NCBI GenBank assembly: GCA_947172415.1
Contig: OX359200.1
Span: 5,830,501-5,894,500, forward strand
Source of the DNA: Chondrosia reniformis
Taxonomy: Eukaryota > Porifera > Demospongiae > Chondrillida > Chondrillidae
DNA: 64,000 nucleotides
Direction of reading: 5' to 3'
The position numbers were made by a program, and so were the translations under genes. This document shows positions 9,907 through 21,385 of this stretch, piece after piece. Within the stretch, counting starts at the first letter, position 1; every line of letters begins with the position of its first letter. The notes under the pieces were generated by a model. It had not been told where the DNA came from. It worked only from the letters and a program-made list of their open reading frames with translations, and did not search any database.

Positions 9907-12566
9907 ATGGCGGACGATCACGATGATGAGCTAGATAACTATTCAGACAATGAAGGTGAAGTGGGTGATTCAAGTTTGCTCGATCCACAAATAAGCGATG
10001 ACGTACTTCTCGATCACGAGGACCTTGGCGACGATCCTAATAAAAAGGAAGAAATTTCGAATCTTGAAGAAGAAGAAGCAGTGAGTAGTTGTGTGTACCC
10101 CTTATATGGATTATTGAACTATTTATGTGCTACGTGCAACAGTGGTCCTATAGTTGGTTAAATCAAGGGACGTAAGCGGCAGGGGAACCGCTCAAGTGCG
10201 TCATCTAATAGTATGTGATATATATTAGTTATTTCTTTATAGGAATTGGAAGCTATTAAAGCGAAAGTAAAGGAAATGGAGGAGGAACAGAAAAAGTTGC
10301 AAGAGATGCAAGGAGAAATGGACAAGGAGCTTCAGAGTCCTGTTCAGTCAGGGTCAAAGACACCTGGAGGGTCAGGTAACAACTTTCTGAGTCCTGAAGA
10401 GAAACAGGAGATTGACTCCAGATCAGTTTATGTCGGAAACGTATGCGAAAATGTTATTACATTCATCCTTGTATCACGCATATACATACGTACATCATAT
10501 CATCGATCAATCAGACATACACAGTTTTTCTCTGATATATACCGTAAGGAACTGTAATGTTAGGCCGTTCTAGAAATTTGCTAGTAGACAATAAGCTTTT
10601 CTAAGTATTATAATGATGATGATGATTTATTTAAGTGACACATGCCAAATAAATGCACAACTAGGCCAGACTGGGAATCACTAAATTAAAGCTTCAAAAG
10701 TTATATATACGTAACTGATCAATTTTCAAAATATAATCATCAAACCTCATATTCATTTATCCTATTAATTGCTTCCATGGTAACAGGTTGACTATAGCTC
10801 GACAGCAGAAGAGGTTGGAAAGCACTTTGAAGGTTGTGGCCCAGTGAACCGAGTTACTATAATGTGCGACAAGTGGAGCGGACATCCCAAAGGGTGAGTG
10901 GTAGTGTGAAGGGTGAGTGGTAGTGTGAAGGGTGAGTGGTAGTGTGAAGGGTGAGTGGTAGTGTGAAGGGTGAGTGGTAGTGTGAAGGGTGAGTGGTAGT
11001 GTGAAGGGTGAGTGGTAGTGTGCTTGTCTTGTAGTTACTGTAGAAGCAGTGTGACTTGGTGTAGTAAGGGCTGCATAGAGGCATTTGCCCCCTAAACTGC
11101 TTCAACACCCTCATACCATTGCCCCCCCCCCCCCAAATTTTAAAAATTTTCATTTTTGCCCCCTCTGGCCCCAAGTTCTGCATGCAGCCCTGGCAGTATA
11201 TGTGAGCGCCACCAGTAGAAGTCACAGAAAATAGTCAAAGATATTAGTCCTCATTATTACAGTCGGTCATCTGACAAAATCAAAGTCTGTGCATCAGATG
11301 ACCGTCCACACGTTACATGTGCCTGAAAAAAATGGTTGGTAGAAAGCATTCAGTTACCAGTGTTAGTAGTAGAGAAAAGCCAACATAACTTTCCAGATGT
11401 TTGAAAAATGTTAGATGAGGCCTGCTAGCAGTTGACCTGAAAATTAGTCTGAACAGACTGTCATAGCCTTAAAATTTAGATTGAGCCTGGATATTTATCA
11501 GTCTAGTATTATGTTCGTAGGTATTTCCTTGCACCACGTCATAGTAACGTAAATCAATGTGATGCTTATGTGTATTACAGATTTGCGTACATTGAATTTG
11601 TTGACAAGGACTCTGTCGAACATGCTATAAAGTTAAATGAGTCTTTATTCAAAGGAAGACAACTGAAGGTAGGTTTAAATTTGTCTGCAGCACATGTTTA
11701 CATCCCTCCACTCATGTAGCAGCCATATTAAAATGTGTTTCAGAAGAATTTACATTTTAATATGTATTTCATTTATTTACGTAGTTAATAATTTGCTAAT
11801 TTTAATTTTGTGAAAATCATTGTGTTTTTGTAATCTATGTATATGTACCTCTAAATATAGCATTTCCTCTACTCCTAGGTAATTGCTAAGCGCACTAATA
11901 AGCCTGGTCTGGCTGGTGGTAGAGGCTCATCAAGAGGGCGTGGCAGGGGGAGGGGCTATGGAAGAGGTGGATTTATGTATCCATTTCCCATGATGATTCC
12001 CTTCTTTGGAAGGGGACGAGGGAGGTCTTCCAGGTGAGTCTGTCCATCCAGACCCTTCAAACTTTCATTTTATTTTTGTTTATGTGAGAGTATTAGATAA
12101 TGCTTGCAGTACTGGTCTTATAGTGGATAGGTACGTAGCTCTGTGATATATCTGATTTCGTTCATACTAGCCAAGATAAACAATTTGATTCAACAGCTAC
12201 CTTTATCAATTAATGGTGAACTTTACACTATACAAACTGTAAATAATGTGCTAAATGATAATTAGTGATGAGAAGGTTTGAATAGCAATCACAATACAAC
12301 TATCAGGAATGAATTGTGATTTCGGTCAAAACTGCCAAATTATTTGTATTAAATTGTTTATCTTGGCTAGCGTGAACAAAACTAGATATGTCAGAACTCC
12401 TTACATAGAGATTCACTCTAGAACATTTACAGCTACCATTTTATAGATTATAAAACCCACCTAAATCCTAATGTTTTATCCTCTAAAGAGTATATTCTAA
12501 TCTGTATTCCTTTTATTTGTATGTATTAGAAGAGGAAGAGGAGCTTATAACTACACACCTTATTAA
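9907..12566 (+). CDS. PABPN1: polyadenylate-binding protein 2 (nuclear PABP)
   Basis: Six exons: 9907-10080, 10243-10440, 10787-10893, 11581-11668, 11879-12033 and 12530-12566. They give 252 aa in a closed frame. PABPN1 binds growing poly(A) tails in the nucleus, stimulates poly(A) polymerase and sets tail length. Domains: acidic N-terminus (1-60), a coiled-coil helix (about 60-85, [19 protein letters not shown]), a single RRM with RNP2 SVYVGN ending exon 2 and RNP1 KGFAYIEF across the exon 3/4 joint, and an Arg/Gly-rich C-terminal tail ending AYNYTPY. Animal PABPN1 has the same architecture and ends in a similar WYSPY. The alanine tract of the human protein is absent. The 5' splice site of exon 3 is embedded in a tandem repeat (see 10892-11023). 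Confidence 0.95.
10892..11023 (+). repeat. 19-bp minisatellite made of 5' splice sites
   Basis: Seven tandem copies of GGGTGAGTGGTAGTGTGAA start at 10892, 10911, 10930, 10949, 10968, 10987 and 11006. The first copy overlaps the last two bases of PABPN1 exon 3 and supplies its GTGAGT donor, so six further identical donor motifs follow. Using any downstream copy would add AAA GGG TGA to the message, an immediate in-frame stop. Confidence 0.95.
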
Positions 12567-13468
12567 TCAGTTTTGTCCCAAACTGCACTTGAGCTAAAGA
12601 GACTGTTTTGACTTGTTCTAAATCTACTGGTCTTTTTGTATAAAAATCCTTAAGATTTTAATGATGGTATGCATGCAGCACTTAAAAAAAAGAGATTAAA
12701 TATAAAAAATGAAAATATCAATATATATGAGAATGATATGTGGATAAAAGATTACAAAAGATTACTTGTATGGCTAAAAATATAAAAAATAATCTTATTT
12801 AAAAGCCATATCACTGCTGCAGAGCTAGCCACTTTTAGTAAGTTCTGTATATTTTTAGTTTGTTAATGCATTTTTCTTTTTATGTCTCAATTGTATCAAT
12901 CTACCAATGAAAACACTCTATTTGTATAGTAATAATTACACTGAATTTTATGATGCTGTCAGTTATGTTCTCTTAGTAGTATGTTCATACAATCGTTCAA
13001 CTACCCCCACTCTATACTGAGATTGAGATTGACTCAATGCTGCTACAAGCATATACAGGTGGACAAATGATCACCTCATAACATTGCTGGATTGAATTTT
13101 AGTATACATACGTACGTACATAGGTACGTAGGTGTATTTACATATGCTTTACCTAAGTTTACTTCTTTTTTGCTCAAAATAAATCTTTGAGATGTTCATC
13201 TTTAGTCTTTTGAGCATCTAGAGACATTTTTTTATGAATGAGATGTTTCAACTCTGGGGGTCTTCTTCAGCAACTAACCATCTCAAAGATAAGTTTGGTG
13301 CAGTTAGAAGAAATCCCAAATATCCAAATAACTATAGTCAACATCACTACAGCACATAGTACCTTACATATTGTTATATCATACATACATCTAGTAACTG
13401 TATATAGCCAGCAACACTGAATTAAGCATTATGGACAATAAATATATATTTACTACTGTTAAATGGAA
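12567..13468 (+). other. PABPN1 3'UTR and convergent intergenic region
   Basis: No coding region seen. Candidate polyadenylation signals AATAAA occur at about 13178-13183 and 13437-13442 on the plus strand. The PABPN1 transcript and the phosphatase gene (minus, ending 13469) converge here, so their 3' ends are close or overlapping. A short TACGTACGTA run lies near 13107-13130. Confidence 0.5.
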
Positions 13469-15163
13469 TTAGTTCTTTGTTAAGATGAAGGAATCGTGTA
13501 CTGCGCCATCTTCATCATGTACAAACTCAAATGTCAGTGAGGCTTTATTAGCATCAAATCGGGCAAGTCCATAGTGTTTGTTGTCAATATTTTTCACCCA
13601 GCTTGGCTTAAGCAAATTCAGGTGGGACAACCCTTTCCCAGCCATTCCCATGACAACATGAGTAATTCCGCCTTCTTGACATTTGTCTTTTACCAGTGGA
13701 CAACTTCTCTGGTAAGAATGATGGTGACCCCAGAAAGCAAGATCAACTTTGTATTTCAACAGAAGTGGCTCCAACTCTTCCCTCATCAGTTTCGCAACAG
13801 GGTTATCCCCACTGACAGGGGTGTGGTCATTGCTGTCTACATACATAGGTCTGTGACCAGAGAACACAAGCCAGGGTGTCTTGCTACGATTCACCATCAT
13901 TAGATCCTTCTCCAGGAACTGGTACTGAGGAGATCCTACCTTAAAGTCGTGCTCTGTACTCATTAATAGGAAGTGAACTGGACCATAATCAAATCCGTAC
14001 CATGGCTTGTCGGGTTCTGATCTAGGCATGACCAGTCGCTTTTCATGTGGCACTCCACACTCTCCACCCGAATCATCCACATTGAAAAGACCACCAGAAA
14101 AGGGCCAGTCTCTCTCGTGGTTACCAATACACACCATATATGGCACATAGGCAGCAATGTCCTTTACCTGGTCAAAGAACTCGTCCCATTGTGCTGAGTA
14201 CCCTACGGCGTAGCTAATGTCACCAATATGCAGGACAACATCAACTTCACTCTTACTGACCATCTTGCTTATTAATCTGCTTGTGTTGGATGCCGGTGGC
14301 TCCTCCCAGTGTTGCGAGCTTCCATCTGGTTGGCCAAGACCCATGTCTCCAAAGGCAACCACTCGGATGGTTGACATATCAGTGGGTGGGGTCTTAAAGT
14401 GGAATATTTCTGACCAACCATAGGTACCATCTCCTACCTTGTAGTAGTATGTGGTTCCACCTTGAAGGTCTCTCATAACAGCCTTGTGTATCAGACCGGG
14501 ATCTCTCCACCCAAAGTCCTTGGCTGGACTGCCACACATGTCAGAGGATGTGTAACTGCTGAATGAGGAACTTGTCGAATGTACTAGAGACTGTGGAGAG
14601 GTACCCCATTGGACCATTGGATTGGAGGCATTCAAGGTGGACCACACTACGACCATCTCGCTCGGTAACCCAGTCAGTGCGAGGTGGACTTGGAGAGGAT
14701 CGTTGTAGTTCACAAATGTCACCGGATTAGATACTGCCGACAGAACTGGCGTCTTTCCGTCGTACCTGAGGAATGCAAAGTACACGGGAGCTCTAAAGTT
14801 GATAATTCTGAATCGATAGCTGCCAACTCCAGTTTCCAAGTATTTAGGGGATTTAGATGCCAAGATGTACTTGATAGGTGCTTGGTGAACGGGGTCAATT
14901 TTGTATTTACCTGAAGTAGGAGAGTAGACGGCTATAATGTCTTGTTTGTTAGGGTCGCTCACTCCCTGATAGGTGACGTTCACCCAGCTACCGGAAACAG
15001 CCAACTGGCGAGGAGTAGCGCTCACTACAATAGTAGCATCCATTCTAATCACACTCTGTTTAAAGTTTACCAACTCATTGGGATGAATCTCCTTGTGAGC
15101 GATTATTTGAGTGACGAGAAGGCTAAACAGAATACACGTATTTGCTTGCAATTGGTTAGCCAT
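13469..15163 (-). CDS. plant-type purple acid phosphatase, intronless
   Basis: A single 564 aa open frame starting at ATG 15163. It begins with a hydrophobic signal peptide (about residues 9-23), so the enzyme is probably secreted or lysosomal. It carries all five metallophosphatase blocks of purple acid phosphatases: GDMG (272-275), GDISY (314-318), GNHE (347-350), SGHRPMY (His437) and GHHHSY (479-484). These bind the Fe/metal dinuclear centre that hydrolyses phosphomonoesters at acid pH. An N-terminal fibronectin-III-like domain and the total length match the large plant/ACP7-type class, not the small mammalian TRAP. Absence of introns is striking beside neighbours with 5 to 10 exons. A nearly identical inverted copy begins at 63214. 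Confidence 0.93.
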   Translation of the reverse strand: MANQLQANTCILFSLLVTQIIAHKEIHPNELVNFKQSVIRMDATIVVSATPRQLAVSGSWVNVTYQGVSDPNKQDIIAVYSPTSGKYKIDPVHQAPIKYILASKSPKYLETGVGSYRFRIINFRAPVYFAFLRYDGKTPVLSAVSNPVTFVNYNDPLQVHLALTGLPSEMVVVWSTLNASNPMVQWGTSPQSLVHSTSSSFSSYTSSDMCGSPAKDFGWRDPGLIHKAVMRDLQGGTTYYYKVGDGTYGWSEIFHFKTPPTDMSTIRVVAFGDMGLGQPDGSSQHWEEPPASNTSRLISKMVSKSEVDVVLHIGDISYAVGYSAQWDEFFDQVKDIAAYVPYMVCIGNHERDWPFSGGLFNVDDSGGECGVPHEKRLVMPRSEPDKPWYGFDYGPVHFLLMSTEHDFKVGSPQYQFLEKDLMMVNRSKTPWLVFSGHRPMYVDSNDHTPVSGDNPVAKLMREELEPLLLKYKVDLAFWGHHHSYQRSCPLVKDKCQEGGITHVVMGMAGKGLSHLNLLKPSWVKNIDNKHYGLARFDANKASLTFEFVHDEDGAVHDSFILTKN

Positions 15164-15558
15164 TTTTATAGCCTCATTTAAAAAGCTTACATCTGATCAT
15201 GATGCATTATATTTCCGATAGTTCTTCCATTGCCGTGAATTGTATATAACTTTATATATAGAGTAAGGCATTATTGGTTATTGGTACCCTTTCACACACA
15301 TAACATTACTACAGGCATGCTTTACAAGGATAGGATGTAGCTTTTGCATAACTTTTAAATACATATTCGTGAATTTCATGCATCACACATATTCCTCATA
15401 TAATTTGGACATAACATGGATAACTTTCCTAATATTCACACCAGCACTCTACCAAGGAATTATATTTCAGTATAATAAAAATTAGTCAATGTTACAACTA
15501 AAACTATCTAAACTAGTAGTTTAGTTATACCAGTCAAGCTGTAGTAATATATCAGGAT

Positions 15559-17782
15559 TTACACATCCAGAGGTTTTTCATCAAGTGGCTGATACTTGAA
15601 AGGCTGTATAGTCTTTTCACTCTTGAGTGATCTCTTGGCACATCCTTTCACTGAACTGATGATCGCAATGATACAACCCAACAACTGGAGGAGGAGGATA
15701 GAGACACTCTACTAGTTATCAAGTATTAACATAACACATGTACAACAATATCATGTAATATCATTATAAAATAGAAAACTTTAAGATCTAAAGCGTTGCA
15801 TAAGTTTTTATTGTCAGAACCATTAGACTCTGGTTTTCCTTGGGTATGGTAATACATGTACTGCAGAACACTTCATTTGAAACATTAATATAAAATAAAT
15901 TACAGTTTTGTATAGCTTATTAAATTATTTAAAGCATTTTGAAAAGTGAACTATGTAGCTTTCAATAAGATCAGCCACAGCTGTAACTAGCACGTGATTA
16001 TGTTACAAAGAAGTTTCCATTAAAACGTACATAGTAGACAGTTATTGCTGATGAAGATCTATGGGTTGAAACGTTCTATTCCAACAATTTAATGTTGCTG
16101 TTGCTCAATAAACTTTATATCACAGAAGATAGAATATCTTTTACCAATATTATTGTAATTGTAAACACACAGATAACTATTCGGAGATCAGCAATTCCAA
16201 AAGAGTCAGGGAAAAAAGATTTACCACATCATAAATGACTCTATTTCTGCAAGTTCAATTTACGTATATGCACACAGACACTAACAGAGTATATACGTAT
16301 ATGTAGCAGTACAACACATTACTAGTACTGCAGACTTACAGTTCCTGCTATGTCGATCAAGGTGCCCCAAATCCATACATAATATAGAGTTATGTCTATA
16401 TGTTGTGCTACAACGGAGGCAAACACAGCCACTGCAAACGCAAGATATGCCCCAAATGCAGTGATATATATCTGGTTCAGCACCATGGCAACCCCTAGAT
16501 GCTTCACCTGTTCAACCTGTTAAGGAAACTAATATGATATTCTTTCCATTAATCAGTCCAGGAAAATGGCGGCATAGACTACTTATGTTATGTTAATTAA
16601 ATTTTACAATTGGGAGAAGAGACAAATGAAATGGTCGCTAATGGTAGCCTGTCTCTTCCTGGTTGTCTCTTCTTAATTTTCAACCCTCAGGGAACAAAAT
16701 TGCATTTTTAGATGCTCTAAAAGTCGAAAGATGATCCTTTCAAAAGATAAGTTGACACAGTTAGCATAAATTCTTATTCTATTACTATATACATATGATT
16801 ACTATTCCATGCACACACAAAGTCTATATGTAAGAGGATACTCCTATTCCATCAGAAAAGCATCCGCACTTTGGATTAGTTACGGAGAGCAACATGAATT
16901 TCATCTGTACTCCAACAGCTACTGGGAATACAATCATCAGTAGACCCAACAGGATTCCGGTAATGTCACCCTCCAAAAGCATTGCCAATCTATATTACAG
17001 ATAAATAGAGAGACATTATTGTAATCAGATAACTGCTGCCATTAACATGGATTTTCAAGCAGGTCCTAACACTAAAGTACATGATCATACAAAATAATGT
17101 GATGATGATGATATTTGCAGGTAATAGTAATGTATGCCATGTGAGTCCATAAGAGATAATACAATAGATTAAGATTGGAGTGTGCATGCTATTTTATTCT
17201 ATGTAATGAGTCAGGACTGTATCGTAACTGTAGCTGATGGGTCCTTCCTGTTGAAATATCTAATAATACCTAAATGATGACACAGTGAGCACGGATGCCA
17301 CGTAGTGTCACTGGTGTGGTGACAGACATAGTACGCAGTGTCACTGGTGTGGTGACACAGACATAGTACGTAGGCACAGCTAATGGGAGCTAAATTACTC
17401 ACATTATTTTAGTTCCAAACCCTCCCACGAGGTACAAGACAATCCCAGCGCCAGAGATGATCAGGAGGAGGGCACACTGCAGAAATAAAAGTAAAGTACT
17501 AAACGTTTAGGAAACTTGGCTTTAACTGAAAAGGAAGAAATGTCGAAGCAGACGCTAATAACTAACAAAAAGATGATATATAGTAGATTCTGAAAGTGCT
17601 ATTTAAGTACTTCTTCGCATAAATCTCCCTTACTATGCTTTGTAACTCAAAGATATCAGATAGAAGCTCATTAGCTTCAAACTGATAGTATAGCTCGAGT
17701 TTTATTCCGATAGCAAACGGAAGGCGAGCTTTACTACATCTTTTAACTGACTTACGATGATTTTTCCACAACTTCCACTCAT
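15559..17782 (-). CDS. four-TM orphan membrane protein, copy 1
   Basis: Five exons: 17756-17782, 17403-17476, 16842-16989, 16340-16516 and 15559-15684 (552 nt, 183 aa, phases closing). I recognise no family. The protein starts MSGSCGKII and has four hydrophobic segments. The first is in exon 2 (LLIISGAGIVLYLVGG) and the second in exon 3 (ILLGLLMIVFPVAVGV). The third is in exon 4 (AFGAYLAFAVAVFASVVA) and the fourth spans the exon 4/5 joint (WGTLIDIAGT then LLGCIIAIISS). A Cys-rich loop NPKCGCFSD lies between TM2 and TM3. The C-terminal tail is basic then polar, ending PLDEKPLDV. The topology resembles tetraspan families such as MS4A, but I see no defining motif. It is the first of three tandem copies; the others are at 18758 and, broken, at 28128. 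Confidence 0.75.
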
Positions 17783-18021
17783 ACTGGAGAAGAATCAGAA
17801 CTTTATCTACGCAAATGACATACGTGAGATCACGTGTCATGTATACAGCCCAGGAGACGCCCACAAAACGCAGTAGTACTGTACTAACATGTAAATGTCT
17901 CACTATGGTCGATGTATATAATTATGCACTATTACTGACTATTACTATTACTGACTTTATCGCGAGTGAAGGGGTTTTAAATAGTTATACATTTATGTTG
18001 TCAACTACGTATGGTTGGTAC

Positions 18022-18131
18022 TTGTAACTGAAAGGTGGTACAGTCTTTTCACTCCTTATGTACCACATCACTGAACTGATGATCGCAATGATACAATCTG
18101 ACAGCTGGAGGAATGGGACAGAGACACTCCA
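18022..18131 (-). pseudogene. orphan exon-5 relic of the four-TM family
   Basis: On the minus strand this stretch repeats the last exon of the four-TM gene (TGATCGCAATGATACAA block, TCACTGAACTGA, AGTCTTTTCACTC), with substitutions and a gap that break the frame. It has no accompanying exons, so it is a leftover of an earlier duplication between copies 1 and 2. Confidence 0.6.
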
Positions 18132-18229
18132 ATACTCCACTAGTTACAGAGAATTTACAATATCAAGACAGATGTAACTGTAAGGTGATATATGAAAAAT
18201 CTAATTATTCTATACACCATTTTCCTACA

Positions 18230-18298
18230 TGCTGTGTTTGGGTGCATCGATCTCTACTTCTAGTATATATATCCATGATGCGCCCAAACAATAGAAGT
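18230..18298. repeat. short foldback element
   Basis: A ~69 bp palindromic element. The left arm TGTGTTTGGGTGCATC and right arm GCGCCCAAACAATAGAAG pair imperfectly. A relative with the same arms lies at 50818-50878. There is no coding capacity. Confidence 0.5.
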
Positions 18299-18757
18299 GA
18301 TGTGTATATTTAAGTTTCAGTATGCCACTTCTGCAATGTTAGCCTTACCATATGATCACTTTCTTGTTTCATTACTTTTTCTAGATGTGCCAATCACAGT
18401 TATAGTGCCATCCCCACTTTTAACTTCATTTCTGAATGTTTTTATTTAACTTTATATATAGAGTAAGGCATTATTGGTTATTGGTACCCTTTCACACACA
18501 TAACATTACTACAGGCATGCTTTACAAGGATATGGATGTAGCTTTTGCATAACTTTTAAATACATATTCGTGAATTTCATGCACCACACATGGATATTCC
18601 TCATATATATAACTTTCCTAATATTCACACCAGCACTCTACCAAGGAATTATATTTCAGTATAATAAAAATATTACAACTTAAACCATATACACTATCGA
18701 AACTAGTACTATAGGATTCACTTCAAGCTGTAGTAAGTAAGTTAAATAAATCAGGAT

Positions 18758-21385
18758 TTACACACTCAGAGGTTTTTCATCAAGTGGCTGATACTTGAAA
18801 GGCTGTACAGTCTTTTCATTCTTGAGTGAGCTCTTGGCACATCCTTTCACTGAACTGATGATCGCAATGATACAACCCAACAACTGGAGGAGGAGGATAG
18901 AGACACTCCACTACTCTATAGACACTACTAGTTATCAAGTATTAACATAACACATGTACAACAATATCATGAAATATCATGATAAAATAGAAAACTTTAA
19001 GATCTAAAGCATTGCATAAGTTTTTATTGTCAGAACCATTAGACTCTGGTTTTTCTTGGGTATGGTAATACATGTACTGCAGAACACTTCATTTGAAACA
19101 TTAACATAAAATAAATTACAGTTTTGGATAGCTAATTAAATTATTTAAAGCCTTTTGAAAAGTGAACTACGTAGCTTTCAATAAGATCAGCCACAGCTGT
19201 AACTAGCACGCGATATTGCTGCAAAGAAGTTTCCATTAAAACATACCCATACATAGTAGATTGAATATCTTTTACCAATATTATTGTAATTGTAAACACA
19301 CGGCTAACTATTCAGAGATTAGCAATTCCAAAAGAGTCAGGGAAAGATTTACCACATCATAAATGACTGTATTTGTGCAAGTTTAATTTACGTATATGCA
19401 CGCAGACACTAACAGAGTATATACGTATATGTAGCAGTATAACACACTACTAGTACTGCAGACTTACAGTTACTGCTATGTCGATCAAGGTGCCCCAAAT
19501 CCATACATAATATAGAGTTATGTCTATATATTGTGCTACAATGGAGGCAAACAAAGCCGCTGCAAACACAATATATGCCCCAAATGCAGTGATATATATC
19601 TGGTTCAGCACCATGGCAACCCCTAGATGCTTCACCTGTTCAACCTGTTAAGGAAACCAATATGATATTCTTTCCATTAATCAGTCTAGTAAAATGGCGG
19701 CATAGACTACTTATGTTATGTTAATTAAATTTTACAATTGGGAGAAGAGACAAATGAAATGGTAGCTAATGGTAGCTAGCTTTTATACATATAACTAGAA
19801 TAACTGTACTACATATGTAAATTATGTTAAGGTCTATCTGTTACTTTGCAATTGAACACTACATATTAAAAGAAAACAGTATTCAGTTATTACAGGCTTG
19901 TACCTTCGAGATAAAATTCTTAATATTAAACAGAGTAACCATACAAAATAATACATCAACTTTTGAACACATAGCCTATGTAAGATTAATTAACGGAGAC
20001 AACCTAACCACAAAGGGTTTTGTACCACAAACTATACATGGAAATTAGATAATCACTGGAAAATGTTACACTGCCCAGCCTAGAGACTGAAACGGATCTT
20101 GGCTGACAAAAATTATAAAATAACCACAGACAGCTGGTTTGCTCTCTTTAGGGTCCATCAGTGTGGTATACTTCTGGTGTTTGGATATACACTATACACA
20201 TATATCTTTTGAAAGGATCATCTTTCGACTTTTAGAAGGTCTGCAGTTTTGTTGTCTCTTCTTAATTCTCAACCTCAAGGGAACAAAATTGCATCTTTAG
20301 ATGCTCTAAAAGTCAAAAGATTATCCTTTCAAAAGATTAGTTGAATGAAGAAGAATCATATGTATATTTTACATATGATTACTATTCCATGCACACACAA
20401 AGTCTATATGTAAGAGGATACTCCTATTCCATCAGAAAAGCATCCGCACTTTGGATTAGTTATGGAGAGTAACATAAATTTCATCTGTACACCAACAGCT
20501 ACTGGGAATACAACCATCAGTAGACCCAGCAGGATTCCGGTAATGTCACCCCCCAAAAGCATTACCAATCTATATTACAGATAAATAGAGAGATATTATT
20601 TTAATCGGATAGCTGCTGCCATTAACATGGATTTTCAAGCAGGTCCTAACACTAAAGTACATGATCATACAAAATGATGCGATGATAATAATATTTGCAG
20701 GTAATAATAACGTATGCCATGTGAATCCAGAAGAGGTAATACAATAGATTAAGATTGGAGTGTGCATGCTTTTATATTCTATGTAAAGAGTCAGGACTGT
20801 ATCGTAACTGTAGCTGATAGGTCCTTCCTGTTGACATTTCTAATAATACCTAAATGATGACACAGTGAGCACGGATGCCACGTAGTGTCACTGGTGTGGT
20901 GACACAGACATAGTACGTAGTGTCACTGGTGTGGTGACACAGACATAGTACGTAGGCACAGCTAATGGGAGCTAAATTACTCACATCATTTTAGTTCCAA
21001 ACCCTCCCACGAGGTACAAGACAATCCCAGCGCCAGAGATGATCAGGAGGAGGGCACACTGCAGAAATAAGAGTAAAGTACTAAACGTTTAGGACACTTT
21101 AACTGAAAAGGAAGAAATGTCGAAGCAGACGCTAATAACTAACAAAAAGATGACAGTAGATTCTGAAAGTGCTATTTAAGTACTTCTTCGCATAAATCTC
21201 CCTTACTATGCTTTGTAATTCAAAGATATCAGATAGAAGCTCATTAGCTTCAAATTGATAGTATAGCTCAAGTTTTCTTTCGATAGCAAACGGAAGGCGA
21301 GCTTTAAAATGTTTCTACAGTATCATTAGATATAAAATACATCTTTTAACTGACTTACGATGATTTTTCCACAACTTCCACTCAT
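18758..21385 (-). CDS. four-TM orphan membrane protein, copy 2
   Basis: A tandem paralogue of the gene at 15559-17782 with identical exon lengths: 21359-21385, 20985-21058, 20422-20569, 19468-19644 and 18758-18883 (183 aa). Differences from copy 1 are conservative and spread through the TMs (for example AAALFASIVAQ versus VAVFASVVAQ in TM3, C-terminus KPLSV versus KPLDV). Equal exon lengths and an open frame argue for a working gene. Intron 3 is longer and contains an extra segment (about 19760-20340) that reappears at 50060-50500. 3' flanking DNA is also duplicated: 18454 onward matches 15247 onward, so the duplication unit is about 3.2 kb and starts close to the phosphatase promoter. Confidence 0.75.

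Noticed and set aside
10857..11225. 122-codon minus-strand frame with repeated [17 protein letters not shown]
   Set aside because: Reads through the 19 bp splice-donor minisatellite in the PABPN1 intron, antisense.
14684..14914. Plus-strand frames within the phosphatase gene (also at 13574, 14217 and 14942, with a mirror image at 63208)
   Set aside because: Antisense shadows of the 564 aa phosphatase frame; they have no independent support.
17562..17903. 113-codon minus-strand frame over exon 1 of four-TM copy 1
   Set aside because: Only the 27 nt MSGSCGKII part is conserved as exon in copy 2; the rest is intron and 5' flank read in another frame.
19824..20048. 75-codon plus-strand frame repeated at 50133-50357
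   Set aside because: It is intronic, antisense to the four-TM gene, and conserved only because the segment is duplicated.
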